Origin: Endozoicomonas sp. OPT23
GTDB taxonomy: Bacteria; Pseudomonadota; Gammaproteobacteria; Pseudomonadales; Endozoicomonadaceae
DNA length: 64,000 nucleotides
Assembly: GCF_009653635.1 (NCBI RefSeq)
Contig: NZ_PPFD01000004.1
Coordinates: 210,386-274,385 of the forward strand
Direction of reading: 5' to 3'
Positions 8,706 through 17,989 of the stretch are shown here, in pieces. A model generated the notes under the pieces. It was not told the origin of the DNA. It made no database searches and saw only the letters and a list, made by a program, of their open reading frames with translations. Within the stretch, counting starts at the first letter, position 1; each line of letters starts with the position of its first letter. The translations under genes were made by a program, and so were the position numbers.

Positions 8706-9797
8706 TTAGCGCTGATCAAAATCCAGCTCGACTTCATCGGATACCGGGTGGGCCTGACAGCTCAGCACAAAACCAGCTTCCACCTCATGAAGTTCCAGGC
8801 CATGGCTGATATCCATATCCACCTGTCCCTTAACCAGTTTGCACTTACAGGTAGAGCAGACTCCAGCCTTGCAGGCATAAGGCAGCTCCATACCTTTATT
8901 GATTCCAGCATCCAGAATATTCTCCCCCACTGTCGCCAGATCAAATGAAATTGCCCTGCCATCAGCTCGGACAGTCACCTTGCTGGTTTTCTCTTCGCCA
9001 TACTCATGAATCCTTTGTTGGGCTTTCCTTAGTCGTTCCTGAGCATCTTCAGCAGAAATGGCAAACAATTCATAGTGAATCTGTTCTTTCCCGAGACCTT
9101 CCAGACGAAAGCCTCTGGATACTTCCGACATCATGGATTCAGGGCCACAAATAAAGGCTTCATCAGTATTTCTGATGTCAATCAGTTTCATTTTCTGAAG
9201 CTGGTAACCTTTTTTGTTATCAATTCGGCCATTAAGAAGGTCAGTTCCCTGATCCTCCTGTGACATGATGTTGATCCACTTAAAGCGATTCAGATAAGCA
9301 TTTTTCAAAAAACTGAGTTCTTCCCTGAACATGCTTCCATGAGTACTTTTGTTGCCATAAACAAGAGTCACATCACTGTTCGGTTCAGCAGTCAGCACAG
9401 TTCTTATATTGGATAGTATCGGTGTAATACCACTGCCAACCGCCAGAAACATATAGCTTTTACGGTGTTCAGGACAGGTAGCTACAGAGAAGCTGCCCTG
9501 TGGCGGCATAACATCGACAACCATGCCCGGTTTGAAATGGTCGTTGGCATGGTTGGAAAACAGCCCTCCCCTGATCCGCTTGATAGCGACACGCAATGAA
9601 CCACCTGCTTCCGAGCAGATAGAGTAAGAACGTCGTACTTCTTTGTGATCAATGGCCGTTCTCAAAGTCAGAAACTGCCCCGGTGTAAATCGAAATCTTT
9701 CCTTAAGATGCTCCGGCACCTCGAAAATCACCGATACAGCGGTTTCTGTTTCCGGCTGAACACTGGCTATGCTCAGCGGATAAAATTGGGTATCCAT
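8706..9797 (-). CDS. paaE: 1,2-phenylacetyl-CoA epoxidase reductase subunit PaaE
   Basis: The electron-transfer subunit of ring 1,2-phenylacetyl-CoA epoxidase; it passes NADPH electrons to the PaaA diiron centre. The 363 residues show a FAD-binding domain (RRSYSICSE near residue 60), an NAD(P)-binding domain (AVGSGITPILSNIRT) and a C-terminal plant-type [2Fe-2S] ferredoxin with cysteines in YACKAGVCSTCKC and a fourth in LSCQAHP. It is fifth in the paaABCDE order and 15 bp downstream of paaD. Length and domain order match the family. Confidence 0.96.
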   Translation of the reverse strand: MDTQFYPLSIASVQPETETAVSVIFEVPEHLKERFRFTPGQFLTLRTAIDHKEVRRSYSICSEAGGSLRVAIKRIRGGLFSNHANDHFKPGMVVDVMPPQGSFSVATCPEHRKSYMFLAVGSGITPILSNIRTVLTAEPNSDVTLVYGNKSTHGSMFREELSFLKNAYLNRFKWINIMSQEDQGTDLLNGRIDNKKGYQLQKMKLIDIRNTDEAFICGPESMMSEVSRGFRLEGLGKEQIHYELFAISAEDAQERLRKAQQRIHEYGEEKTSKVTVRADGRAISFDLATVGENILDAGINKGMELPYACKAGVCSTCKCKLVKGQVDMDISHGLELHEVEAGFVLSCQAHPVSDEVELDFDQR

Positions 9798-9812
9798 AGC
9801 CTCACCTTATAA

Positions 9813-10373
9813 TTATATTTTTTTGAAGTAGTCAAAAGGCTCGTCACAACTCTGGCATTGAAACAGAGCCTTGCAGGCCGTTGATCCGAACTCACTGACT
9901 CTGCGAGTATCTGCAGAGCTACATCTTGGACAGCTGACCCCTGTTTCCGGCGTCTCACTATCTTCACCAGTTTCAGGTGCATCATCAGGCGCAGCAATAC
10001 CGTAAGCTCGTAACCCGGTTCGACCTTTTTCTGTCATCCATTCCGAGGTCCAGGCTGGCGCAAGTCGGGTTTTAACCTTTACCTGGTCAAATCCCTTTTG
10101 GTTCAGAGCTTCAGTGATATCGTCGCGCATCTGATCCATAGCGGGGCAGCCCGAGTATGTCGGTGTGATGGTCACCTGCACCCTGTTGCCCTCAAGACCA
10201 ATATCCTGCAATACACCCATATCCCAGAGAGACAGAACTGGAATTTCGGGATCACTGACTTCATCAAGAATGTCCCAAAGTTGCTGGCAGGAGGACTCTA
10301 TACGCACTCTTTCACGCTGATATCGGCTTTCCGACATCAGGGGGATTTTCTGGCAATCGTCGGTAGCGTTCAT
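9813..10373 (-). CDS. paaD: 1,2-phenylacetyl-CoA epoxidase subunit PaaD
   Basis: PaaD is a MIP18/DUF59-type protein thought to help assemble metal centres of the epoxidase. The N-terminal domain has SDPEIPVLSLWDMG and the TPTYSGCPAMDQM motif with its conserved Cys. The C-terminus has a four-cysteine zinc-ribbon-like motif (CPRC near the start of the ribbon, CQSC near its end). The frame is open to a TTG at 10391 that would overlap paaC by 13 nt; an in-frame ATG at 10373 gives a normal 186-residue protein and is preferred. Position between paaC and paaE is canonical. Confidence 0.93.
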   Translation of the reverse strand: MNATDDCQKIPLMSESRYQRERVRIESSCQQLWDILDEVSDPEIPVLSLWDMGVLQDIGLEGNRVQVTITPTYSGCPAMDQMRDDITEALNQKGFDQVKVKTRLAPAWTSEWMTEKGRTGLRAYGIAAPDDAPETGEDSETPETGVSCPRCSSADTRRVSEFGSTACKALFQCQSCDEPFDYFKKI

Positions 10374-10378
10374 CACCG

Positions 10379-11146
10379 TTACCACTGACAATCAGGATGA
10401 GCACGATGAACACTTTGCATCACTGACAGCATCTGCCCCAGATGTTCAGTGTGATAACCCTGTCGTCCACCTCTCACAGCCCACTCTTCTTCAGGCAACT
10501 TCAGTGTGGCTTCTGTCAACACTTCACTGACATCGTTCAACCACTGTTGTTTGAATTCCTTGGTATTAACAGCAATACCTTTTTCAGCCAGTTCCAGCTC
10601 AAGCTGATCCTGTTCAAATAGTTCATGGGTGAACCCCCAGAGGTCGTCCAGAGCCTGCTGCATTTTCAGATGGCTTTCTTCGGTGCCATCACCTAATCTC
10701 AGCGTCCAGTGACGACTGCGACGCAGGTGGTAACGGGTTTCTTTCAAACCTTTTTCTGCAATAGCAGCCAGTGTTTGATCCCTGGAATCACAGAGTCTGG
10801 TCAAGTAATGCAGGTTGAAAGCATCAATCAATAGTTGTCGAATGGTGGTATTGGCAAAATCTCCTCTAGGCAGCTCATTAATCAGGTAATTCTGAAACTC
10901 TCTTTCACTGCGCATAAAAGCTAGGTCATCTTCAGTTTTACCGTCACCCATCAGTTCCGCTGCATAGCTGTACAGCATGCGAGCCCGGCCAATATAGTCC
11001 AGCGCTACATTGCCCAGAGCAATGTCTTCTTCAAGAAACGGTCCATAGCTAATCCACTCGGATACCCGGTGGCCAAGCACCATTGAGTCATCACCCAGTC
11101 GCGATGCATAGGTGATAATATTTTGCAGTTCATTGTTATCGCTCAT
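10379..11146 (-). CDS. paaC: 1,2-phenylacetyl-CoA epoxidase structural subunit PaaC
   Basis: PaaC pairs with the catalytic subunit PaaA in the epoxidase core; it is a ferritin-like helical protein that lacks a working diiron site in known complexes. Recognisable segments are LGHRVSEWISYGPFLEEDIALGN, DYIGRAR, ETRYHLRRS and the C-terminal GRQGYHTEHLGQML. I place the start at the ATG at 11146 because an AAGGAG site lies 8 nt upstream; the in-frame GTG at 11155 would overlap that site. It lies 12 bp after paaB. Confidence 0.95.
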   Translation of the reverse strand: MSDNNELQNIITYASRLGDDSMVLGHRVSEWISYGPFLEEDIALGNVALDYIGRARMLYSYAAELMGDGKTEDDLAFMRSEREFQNYLINELPRGDFANTTIRQLLIDAFNLHYLTRLCDSRDQTLAAIAEKGLKETRYHLRRSRHWTLRLGDGTEESHLKMQQALDDLWGFTHELFEQDQLELELAEKGIAVNTKEFKQQWLNDVSEVLTEATLKLPEEEWAVRGGRQGYHTEHLGQMLSVMQSVHRAHPDCQW

Positions 11147-11158
11147 GTCACGCACTCC

Positions 11159-11446
11159 TTACATGTTGCCCACTTCTTTGGGCAGCGGATAATAGGTGGC
11201 ATGACGATATGGCTTGTCATCAGACGGATCGAAAAAACTACTGCTGTCGTCTTCCTGGGAAGCACAGATGTCTCTGGATTTCACTACCCAGATACTGACG
11301 CCTTCATTGCGACGGGTATAAACATCTCGGGCGTAGTCCATAGCCTGCTCATGATCTTCGGCATGCAGACTGCCAATATGTTTGTGATCCAGACCACGTT
11401 TGGAGCGAATAAATACTTCAAAAAGCTCAAGGTTCTCGAGAGTCAT
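11159..11446 (-). CDS. paaB: 1,2-phenylacetyl-CoA epoxidase subunit PaaB
   Basis: A small 95-residue subunit that bridges PaaAC dimers. It contains WPLYEVF-like NLELFEVFIRSKRGL, HIGSLHAEDHEQAM, DVYTRRNEG and SIWVV, which are diagnostic for PaaB. The reading frame extends upstream to 11575, but those 43 residues lie within paaA in another frame and resemble no PaaB. The ATG at 11446 has a GAGGATAGG ribosome-binding region and gives the usual family length. It lies 10 bp downstream of paaA. Confidence 0.95.
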   Translation of the reverse strand: MTLENLELFEVFIRSKRGLDHKHIGSLHAEDHEQAMDYARDVYTRRNEGVSIWVVKSRDICASQEDDSSSFFDPSDDKPYRHATYYPLPKEVGNM

Positions 11447-11456
11447 TTGCCTATCC

Positions 11457-12404
11457 TCAGTTGTTTTTATTCTTTTTTGCGTTATAAGCCAGTTGAGCGT
11501 CTCGAACCCAGGCTCCTTCTTCATGGGCCTTGATATGGTGTTGAATTCTTTGGCGGTTGCAGTACCCATCACCATTAATCACTTTGTAGAATTCATCCCA
11601 ATTTATCTCACCACTGTCGTAATGACCTCGCTCTTCATTCCAGCGAATTTCTTTATCGGGATGCTCCAGACCCAGGTACTCAATCTGGGGAACCGTTTGA
11701 TCGATAAACTTCTGACGAAGATCATCATTAGTTTCCCGCTTGATTTTCCATTTCATGGACTGTGCTGAATGAGCCGATTCAGTATCATGAGGACCAAACA
11801 TCATTAACGCTGGCCAATAAAAGCGGTTCAGGGAGTCTTGTGCCATCTGCTTCTGCTCAGCTGACCCCTTAGCCAGAGCCAATATGGCCTGGTAGCCCTG
11901 ACGCTGATGGAAACTCTCTTCCTTACATATTTTGATCATTGCCCGTGAATAAGGACCGTAAGAAGTGCGCTGCAGGGAAACCTGATTAACGATTGCAGCA
12001 CCATCCACTAGCCAGCCAATAGCGCCTACATCGCCCCAGGTCTGAGTTGGATAGTTAAAAATCGATGCATATTTAGCCTTGCCACTTTGCAGAGCTTCAA
12101 TCATTTCAGAACGAGAAATACCCAGTGATTCAGCAGCACTGTATAGATACAGACCATGTCCGGCTTCATCCTGAACCTTGGCCATTAACACGGCTTTTCG
12201 TCTTAGTGACGGAGCTCTGGTAATCCAGTTACCTTCAGGCTGTTCACCAATAACTTCAGAGTGCGCATGTTGTGAAATCTGGCGTATCAGGTTCTTGCGA
12301 TAACCTTCGGGCATCCAGTCTTTCGGTTCTACTTTCTGTTCATCATCAACACGCTGTTGAAATCTGAAACCCAACTCTTCGGCAGCAAATCGGTATTCCG
12401 TCAT
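11457..12404 (-). CDS. paaA: 1,2-phenylacetyl-CoA epoxidase catalytic subunit PaaA
   Basis: The diiron oxygenase subunit that epoxidises the aromatic ring of phenylacetyl-CoA using O2. Iron-ligand motifs are visible: [12 protein letters not shown] (EXXH) and [12 protein letters not shown] (second EXXH). It has 315 residues, the usual length. It is the first gene of paaABCDE-paaX-fadB-like. A candidate PaaX operator lies 33-70 bp upstream of its start, and a hairpin ending the paaGIJ unit lies further upstream. Confidence 0.97.
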   Translation of the reverse strand: MTEYRFAAEELGFRFQQRVDDEQKVEPKDWMPEGYRKNLIRQISQHAHSEVIGEQPEGNWITRAPSLRRKAVLMAKVQDEAGHGLYLYSAAESLGISRSEMIEALQSGKAKYASIFNYPTQTWGDVGAIGWLVDGAAIVNQVSLQRTSYGPYSRAMIKICKEESFHQRQGYQAILALAKGSAEQKQMAQDSLNRFYWPALMMFGPHDTESAHSAQSMKWKIKRETNDDLRQKFIDQTVPQIEYLGLEHPDKEIRWNEERGHYDSGEINWDEFYKVINGDGYCNRQRIQHHIKAHEEGAWVRDAQLAYNAKKNKNN

Positions 12405-12436
12405 CGTACCTTCCCGTCATTATTATTTTTTACTTA

Positions 12437-12474
12437 TGATACATATTTATTTGATTATTTATATACTTGTATCA
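12437..12474. promoter_or_regulatory. Candidate PaaX operator before paaA
   Basis: Inverted half-sites TGATAC (12437-12442) and GTATCA (12469-12474) are 26 bp apart. The characterised E. coli PaaX operator, as I recall it, is TGATTC-N27-GAATCA, so spacing and half-site form agree closely. The right arm extends to TTGTATCATATAAG, identical over 14 nt to the site before the TRAP operon. Binding is inferred. Confidence 0.72.
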
Positions 12475-12493
12475 TATAAGGTTAAAAATATAA

Positions 12494-12511
12494 GTCTCAA
12501 TCACTTGAGAC
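12494..12511 (-). terminator. Hairpin after paaJ
   Basis: A perfect 7-bp stem GTCTCAA/TTGAGAC has a 4-nt loop. Read on the minus strand it is followed by a T-rich stretch, consistent with a modest terminator between paaJ and paaA. Confidence 0.5.
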
Positions 12512-12528
12512 CTATTGATTACAGCGTT

Positions 12529-13731
12529 TTAAACCTTCTCTATGATCAAGGCAGTTCCCTGACCAACACCAATACACATACTACAGAGTCCATAACGCCC
12601 CCCTGTTCTGTGCAGCTGGTGCATCGCTGTAGTCACTAGTCGTGCACCACTGGCTCCCAGTGGATGCCCGAGAGCAATAGCCCCACCGTTAGGATTCACT
12701 CTTACTTCATCATCGTTCAGACCAAGATCACGAAGCACTGCCAGACTCTGGGAGGCAAAGGCCTCGTTTATTTCGATAACATCCATCTGCTCCAGAGAAA
12801 GGCCCGACTTCTCCAGTACCCTGCGAATAGCCGGTGCAGGACCAAAGCCCATGATCGATGGCTCCAGTCCTACCGTTGCCATACAGACAATCCGAGCTTT
12901 TGCCGTTAACTTGTGGGTTTCCAGTGCTGACTCCGAGGCCAGCAGCAGTGCACAGGCACCGTCGTTTACACCCGAGGCATTACCAGCAGTGACTGAACCA
13001 TTCTCTCGAAAGGGAGTTCGTAGCCCGGCCAGAGTGTCGAGAGATGTTTCCCGTATGTGCTCGTCCCTGGAAAAGACCAGAGGCTCCTGCTTTCTGCGCG
13101 GAATGGATACCGTTACGGTTTCCACATCAAAGACCCCTGCCTCTCTGGCAGCCGCTGCCTTTCTTTGACTGTTGAAGGCAAACAGGTCCTGATCTTCCCG
13201 ACTGATATTAAAGCGTTCGGCAACATTTTCCGCCGTCTCCGGCATTGAGTCAGTGCCGTACTGCTGCTTCAGCAGCTTATTGACAAAGCGCCAGCCAATG
13301 GTGGTATCAAATATCTCAGCACTGCGACTAAAAGCCGTTTCTGCCTTGGCCATGACAAAAGGGGCCCGGGACATGGATTCGACACCACCGGCAATCACCA
13401 GGTCCTGCTCACCACTGCGAATGGCTCTGGAACCAGTGCCGATAGCATCCATACCGGAGGCGCATAAACGATTGATGGTCATACCCGGTACAGTCTCCGG
13501 CAGTCCCGCCAGCAGCGCGCTCATTCTGGCAACATTACGGTTGTCTTCACCGGCCTGGTTGGCACAGCCATAATAGACGTCTTCAATCGCCTGCCAGTCC
13601 AGTGCAGGATTTCTCTCCATCAGTGCTTTAAGAGGTATGGCTCCCAGGTCATCGGCTCTGATCGAGGACAGACTGCCTCCATACCGGCCAAAAGGTGTTC
13701 TGACAGCATCACAAATATAGGCATTGGTCAT
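12529..13731 (-). CDS. paaJ: 3-oxoadipyl-CoA / 3-oxo-5,6-dehydrosuberyl-CoA thiolase
   Basis: This thiolase makes the two CoA-dependent cleavages of the phenylacetate pathway, releasing acetyl-CoA and finally succinyl-CoA. The 400-residue protein has the acylating Cys in NRLCASGMDA (about residue 90), the GHPLGASGAR His motif and the second active-site Cys in CSMCIGVGQGTA. It begins YICDAVRTPFGRYGG, as PcaF/PaaJ proteins do. Third in the paaG-paaI-paaJ unit, 27 bp after paaI. Confidence 0.94.
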   Translation of the reverse strand: MTNAYICDAVRTPFGRYGGSLSSIRADDLGAIPLKALMERNPALDWQAIEDVYYGCANQAGEDNRNVARMSALLAGLPETVPGMTINRLCASGMDAIGTGSRAIRSGEQDLVIAGGVESMSRAPFVMAKAETAFSRSAEIFDTTIGWRFVNKLLKQQYGTDSMPETAENVAERFNISREDQDLFAFNSQRKAAAAREAGVFDVETVTVSIPRRKQEPLVFSRDEHIRETSLDTLAGLRTPFRENGSVTAGNASGVNDGACALLLASESALETHKLTAKARIVCMATVGLEPSIMGFGPAPAIRRVLEKSGLSLEQMDVIEINEAFASQSLAVLRDLGLNDDEVRVNPNGGAIALGHPLGASGARLVTTAMHQLHRTGGRYGLCSMCIGVGQGTALIIEKV

Positions 13732-13758
13732 TGTTATTATTCCCTTGTTCTACCTCAG

Positions 13759-14205
13759 TTACTGAGACACTACCGGCTTGTTCAGGCGGGCTGAGTTACC
13801 CTGAAACCTGGCTATCAACTTGTCGTCCTGATTGAAGACACTTATCTCGTAGATACCGGTGCGCTTGCCTTGATAGACAACGCTGGCTTTTGCCGTCAGT
13901 AGATCACCACGAAAAGCCGGGCGAATAAAATCGATGGAACAGTGAGCCGCTACTGCCACTTCATTGAAGGAGTTACAGGCAAAGGCAAAAGCCGAATCGG
14001 CTAAAGAAAAAATCATGCCGCCATGGCAGGTATCGTGACCATTGACCATGTCCTGTCGTACTTCCATGACCACTACCGAACAGCCTGGAGAAACTTGCTC
14101 GATCTTCATTCCGAGATTCTGCGAAACCAAATCCTCAGCAAACATGGTTTCAGCACATTGCTCAGCCAGTCTCCGGGCATCTTCTGTCGAGTTACTGTTC
14201 ACCAT
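13759..14205 (-). CDS. paaI: Hydroxyphenylacetyl-CoA thioesterase PaaI
   Basis: A hotdog-fold thioesterase that frees CoA from dead-end phenylacetate intermediates. The 148 residues contain the diagnostic HDTCHGGMIFSLADSAFAFACN segment (written here in parts: HDTCHGG, then LADSAFAFACN) with the catalytic Asp. Its ATG shares one base with the paaG stop (TAATG), so translation is coupled. Confidence 0.94.
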   Translation of the reverse strand: MVNSNSTEDARRLAEQCAETMFAEDLVSQNLGMKIEQVSPGCSVVVMEVRQDMVNGHDTCHGGMIFSLADSAFAFACNSFNEVAVAAHCSIDFIRPAFRGDLLTAKASVVYQGKRTGIYEISVFNQDDKLIARFQGNSARLNKPVVSQ

Positions 14206-14996
14206 TATTCGCCTCTGAAAACTGGCTTGCGTTTTTCCATAAAGGCCGCAACCCCTTCCCGGTAATCATGGCTCTGCCCAAGCTTTCTCATAGCATCCTT
14301 TTCCAGTTCCAGCTGGTGATGCAGTGAGTTCGAGAAGGATTCATTGAGCAGCTTTTTGGTCATTCCAAGGCCCAGTGTTGGCTGATTTGCCAGGTGCTCG
14401 GCCATATGAATGGTTTCTGGCATCAACTCGTCATCGCCCACACACTGCCAGATCATGCCCCACTGCTCTGCTTGCTCCGCACTCAGCTTATTGCCCAGCA
14501 TGGCCAATGCTTTGGCCCTTGGCAGTCCAAGCATTCTCGGCAAATTCCAGGTTCCAGCAGAGTCAGGCACCAGACCTATTTTGCAGAAGGCCTGCACAAA
14601 ACTGGCACTCTCCGCCGCAATCACAATATCGCAGGCCAGGGCAATACTGGCTCCCGCACCTGCTGCAACACCGTTGACAGCAGCAATCACCGGTTTTTCC
14701 AGTGTCATGATGTTGCGAATCAGCGGGTTATAGTTTTTCTCTACGGACTCTCCTAGATCCGGCACTTCATCCGCTGCCTTGACTGATCGATCGTTAAGAT
14801 CCTGACCGGCACTGAAACCACGACCAGTCCCGGTAATGACCAGACACCTGACCTCAGTATTATCGCGGGCATCGCTCAGAGCCCGACGCACTTCCTCATG
14901 CATCAGGGTATTAAAACTGTTCAGGGTTTCGGGACGGTTCAGGGTCAGCAGGGCTACGCCTCTGGTTACTTCGTATACGATGGTTTCAAATGCCAT
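14205..14996 (-). CDS. paaG: Ring-epoxyphenylacetyl-CoA isomerase PaaG
   Basis: A crotonase-fold isomerase that converts the ring epoxide to oxepin-CoA. Key segments are FSAGQDLNDR (oxyanion loop), GVAAGAGASIALACD, FCKIGLVPDSAGTW and a C-terminal MEKRKPVFRGE. The ATG at 14996 is preferred over the in-frame TTG at 15002 because a GAGGA site sits at normal distance. It is first in paaG-paaI-paaJ and diverges from paaY, with a 104-bp intergenic region holding both promoters. Confidence 0.94.
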   Translation of the reverse strand: MAFETIVYEVTRGVALLTLNRPETLNSFNTLMHEEVRRALSDARDNTEVRCLVITGTGRGFSAGQDLNDRSVKAADEVPDLGESVEKNYNPLIRNIMTLEKPVIAAVNGVAAGAGASIALACDIVIAAESASFVQAFCKIGLVPDSAGTWNLPRMLGLPRAKALAMLGNKLSAEQAEQWGMIWQCVGDDELMPETIHMAEHLANQPTLGLGMTKKLLNESFSNSLHHQLELEKDAMRKLGQSHDYREGVAAFMEKRKPVFRGE

Positions 14997-15100
14997 ATTC
15001 AAGATTCCTCGCTCCTGCTAGAGCTGTTATTAGAGTTATTTTCAGACGACAGGCTTGTGTTAATGTACGAGCACCATCATTTATAAAAAGAACAAGAACC

Positions 15101-15691
15101 ATGCCTGTTTACGCTATTGAAGACCTGATTCCCGTTGTCGATCCATCAGCCTATATCCATCCAACAGCGGTTCTGATTGGTGATGTTATTATTGGCGCCC
15201 ACTGTTACGTCGGTCCTAACGCTGTCCTCAGAGGCGACTTCGGCCGTATTGTTATGGAAGCTGGCAGTAATATTCAGGACACCTGTGTCGCCCATAGTTT
15301 TCCCAATAAAGATTGCATCATTGAACAGGATGGTCATATCGGTCATGGTGCCGTTCTCCATGGCTGCAGGGTCGGCCGCAATGCTCTGGTGGGTATGAAT
15401 GCTGTTGTCATGGACGATGCCGTGATAGGAGCAGAGTCACTTGTAGCAGCTTCAGCCTTCGTAAAATCAGGCTTCAGCTGTCCACCTAGAAGTCTTCTGG
15501 CTGGCAGCCCTGCTACTGTTAAACGACAACTCAGCGATAAAGAAGTCGCCTGGAAGTCATCGGGAACAGAGGAATACCAGCACCTGACCAGAAGAAGCCA
15601 TGAATCACTGCGGGAAGTGTCTGCTCTGATAGAAGTGCAGCAGAACAGACCCAGATTCATTGACAGCAGTCATAAACCTAAACAGTCATGA
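15101..15691 (+). CDS. paaY: PaaY, gamma-carbonic anhydrase-like hexapeptide protein
   Basis: A left-handed beta-helix protein; PaaY homologues act as thioesterases that support the phenylacetate pathway. The 196 residues contain repeated hexapeptides (IGDVIIGAHCYVG, VLRGDFGRIV) and the metal-binding histidines in CVAHSFPN and HIGHGAVLHGC. The C-terminal extension (HESLREVSAL) is typical of PaaY. The open frame reaches further upstream, but MPVYAIEDLIPVVDP at 15101 is the family N-terminus. It converges with paaZ. Confidence 0.93.
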   Translation: MPVYAIEDLIPVVDPSAYIHPTAVLIGDVIIGAHCYVGPNAVLRGDFGRIVMEAGSNIQDTCVAHSFPNKDCIIEQDGHIGHGAVLHGCRVGRNALVGMNAVVMDDAVIGAESLVAASAFVKSGFSCPPRSLLAGSPATVKRQLSDKEVAWKSSGTEEYQHLTRRSHESLREVSALIEVQQNRPRFIDSSHKPKQS

Positions 15692-15710
15692 CTCAAAACC
15701 GCTTTGAGTT

Positions 15711-15738
15711 CAGACAGTCTTCCCGAGAAGACTGTCTG
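15711..15738. terminator. Bidirectional hairpin between paaY and paaZ
   Basis: A perfect 12-bp stem (CAGACAGTCTTC and its complement) has a 4-nt loop and lies between convergent genes. A smaller CTCAAA/TTTGAG hairpin precedes it. T runs are weak on both sides. Confidence 0.7.
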
Positions 15739-15752
15739 CCAAATTCAGGCCG

Positions 15753-17801
15753 TTACTCTCCCCTTCGCTCCACAAGAGTCATAATGTCGTACAGGGCCAC
15801 CATTTCCTGATTCTGGTTAATCACTTCCACATCCCAGACCACCACACCGGTTGATCGGTCTTCATCAGGCCTACGAGTTTTCTTGATCTTCTTTTTAACG
15901 GTAATTTTTACCTGAATGGTGTCACCAATACCGACCGGCTCAATAAAACGCAGATTTTCTAGACCATAGTTAGCCAGAACCGGGCCTGGAGCGGGCTCCA
16001 CAAACATTCCCGCAGCGGCAGAAATCACGAAATAACCATGGGCAACCCGCTTACCAAACAGTGAATCCTTTGCAGCCTGCTCATCAAAATGAGCGTAGAA
16101 GTGATCGCCCGAGAGACAGCCGAAGTTAACAATATCCGCCTCAGTTACTGTACGACGATGGGTTAGCAAGCTCTCGCCGACCTGCAAGTCTTCGAAGTAT
16201 TTTTTGAACGGATGAAGGTCGGTAGAAACGGTATCAGCACCGGCAATATATTCGCGGGAGATAGCCATCAGAGTGGTTGGAGAGCCCTGCAACGCAGTTC
16301 TCTGCATGTAGTGCTTGATGGCTCGACTGCCACCCAGCTCTTCACCACCACCAGCACGTCCGGGTCCACCGTGAACCAAAGCAGCCAGAGGTGAGCCGTG
16401 ACCAGTTGATTCTTTGGCACAATCCCTGTTCAGAATGAGCATACGACCATGATAGGCGGCTGCTCCCATCACCAGCTTTCTGGCTTCATTATTATCATAA
16501 GTCACGATTGACCCTGCCAGGCTGCCTTTACCCAGTTGAGCCAGCTCAATAGCTTCATCGATATTGTTGTAAGGCATCAGGGTACTGACCGGGCCAAAGG
16601 CCTCTATGCTGTGAGGTGCATCAGTTTCAAAAGGTTTATCGCAGTAGAGCAGTGTTGGCGGATAAAAAGCACCAACTTCCGCATCTGCGGCAGTTACTTT
16701 CAGGTCAGAACTGTTTCCACCCAGCAGCAGATCACAATGTTCCTGTAACTGCGCTACCTTGTTCTGAACATCTTCCCGCTGAGAAATGCCAACCAGTGGC
16801 CCCATTCGTACACCTTCGGCAGACGGATCACCTACAGTCGTCTGACTGAGGCGCTTCTTAAGCGCTTCTGCCACGTCATCCACTTTATTTCTTGGCACAA
16901 AGATTCGGCGAATAGCTGTACACTTCTGCCCCGCCTTTACAGTCATCTCTTTACAGATTTCTTTGATAAACAATGAAAACTCGGGATCATCTTTCTGAAC
17001 ATTTTCGCCCAGAATAGAGCAGTTCAGTGAGTCGGCTTCCATATTGAATGGAATGCTGTTGGCAACAATATTGGGGTGGCTTTTAAGCATTTGTCCGGTT
17101 GAGGCTGAACCGGTAAATGTCACTACATCCTGCTCATTAAGCTGATCCAGAAGATCTCCGGTACTGCCACAAATCAGCTGCAACGAACCTTCAGGCAACA
17201 GACCTGATTCAATAATCATCTGGACCATGGCTTCCGTAAGATAAGCAGATGCAGTTCCCGGCTTAACAATCACGGGCATACCGGCAATCAGGCTTGGTGC
17301 AATTTTTTCCAGCATGCCCCAGCAGGGAAAGTTAAAGGCGTTGATATGTAACGACACGCCCGGCTTGGCGGTAAGAATGTGCTGACCAACGAAGGTGCCT
17401 TCAGCAGACAGCCGCTCCGGAGCACCTTCAACAATGAACGTTTCATTAGCAAATTCACGACGGGCGATGGATGAATAGGAAAACATGGTTCCTATACCAC
17501 CCTCTATATCAATCCAGCTGTCTGTCTTTGTGGCACCCGTACGAGAAGACACTTCATAAAGTTCTTTCTTTCGGGACATCAGTACCTTGCCAAGTTCTTT
17601 CAAGGCATTGGCACGTTCATGAATGGTCATTGCCCGCAGAGCTTTACCGCCCAAATTCCGACCATGTTCAACAACTTGGCCAAAATCGATACCGGTACTG
17701 TCGACGATACTGACTGTTTCTCCTGTAACTGCATGTTTAACATCTATGCCCTGGCCAGTGCCTGCGAACCACTCACCATATACATAACTTTGTGTTTTCA
17801 T
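15753..17801 (-). CDS. paaZ: Oxepin-CoA hydrolase / semialdehyde dehydrogenase PaaZ
   Basis: A bifunctional 682-residue ring-opening enzyme. The N-terminal aldehyde dehydrogenase (to about residue 520) has FTGSASTGQ and the catalytic Cys in [11 protein letters not shown] and oxidises the unstable semialdehyde. The C-terminal MaoC-like (R)-hydratase domain has GDHFYAHFD and [12 protein letters not shown] and opens the oxepin ring. The fusion is typical of E. coli-type PaaZ. An AAGGAAG site precedes the ATG. It diverges from paaK across 188 bp with a candidate PaaX operator and a consensus FNR-type box. Confidence 0.96.
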   Translation of the reverse strand: MKTQSYVYGEWFAGTGQGIDVKHAVTGETVSIVDSTGIDFGQVVEHGRNLGGKALRAMTIHERANALKELGKVLMSRKKELYEVSSRTGATKTDSWIDIEGGIGTMFSYSSIARREFANETFIVEGAPERLSAEGTFVGQHILTAKPGVSLHINAFNFPCWGMLEKIAPSLIAGMPVIVKPGTASAYLTEAMVQMIIESGLLPEGSLQLICGSTGDLLDQLNEQDVVTFTGSASTGQMLKSHPNIVANSIPFNMEADSLNCSILGENVQKDDPEFSLFIKEICKEMTVKAGQKCTAIRRIFVPRNKVDDVAEALKKRLSQTTVGDPSAEGVRMGPLVGISQREDVQNKVAQLQEHCDLLLGGNSSDLKVTAADAEVGAFYPPTLLYCDKPFETDAPHSIEAFGPVSTLMPYNNIDEAIELAQLGKGSLAGSIVTYDNNEARKLVMGAAAYHGRMLILNRDCAKESTGHGSPLAALVHGGPGRAGGGEELGGSRAIKHYMQRTALQGSPTTLMAISREYIAGADTVSTDLHPFKKYFEDLQVGESLLTHRRTVTEADIVNFGCLSGDHFYAHFDEQAAKDSLFGKRVAHGYFVISAAAGMFVEPAPGPVLANYGLENLRFIEPVGIGDTIQVKITVKKKIKKTRRPDEDRSTGVVVWDVEVINQNQEMVALYDIMTLVERRGE

Positions 17802-17897
17802 ACAGTCTTCCTTTCTTATCCTGTTGCCTGGTACTCACCCATACCTGTAAATCCGGGCACTTACTTCAGGCTTTTGTCGTTTTTATTTTGAAAGTTA

Positions 17898-17936
17898 TGA
17901 TACACATTAATTGATATGGATCAAATTTATGTATTA
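17898..17936. promoter_or_regulatory. Candidate PaaX operator between paaZ and paaK
   Basis: Half-sites TGATAC (17898-17903) and GTATTA (17931-17936, one mismatch) are separated by 27 bp, the E. coli PaaX spacing. It lies 54-92 bp before paaK and 97-135 bp before paaZ, so one site could control both divergent genes. Confidence 0.68.
17911..17924. promoter_or_regulatory. Consensus FNR/Anr-type box
   Basis: TTGAT-ATGG-ATCAA matches the FNR/Anr consensus TTGAT-N4-ATCAA at every defined position. It lies between the two PaaX half-sites. Oxygen-dependent control of an oxygenase pathway is plausible but not shown by sequence alone. Confidence 0.55.
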
Positions 17937-17989
17937 TATTCACCGACAGAAAGAGAAAAACAAAAATAACCAGAAATCACGGGCACGGA

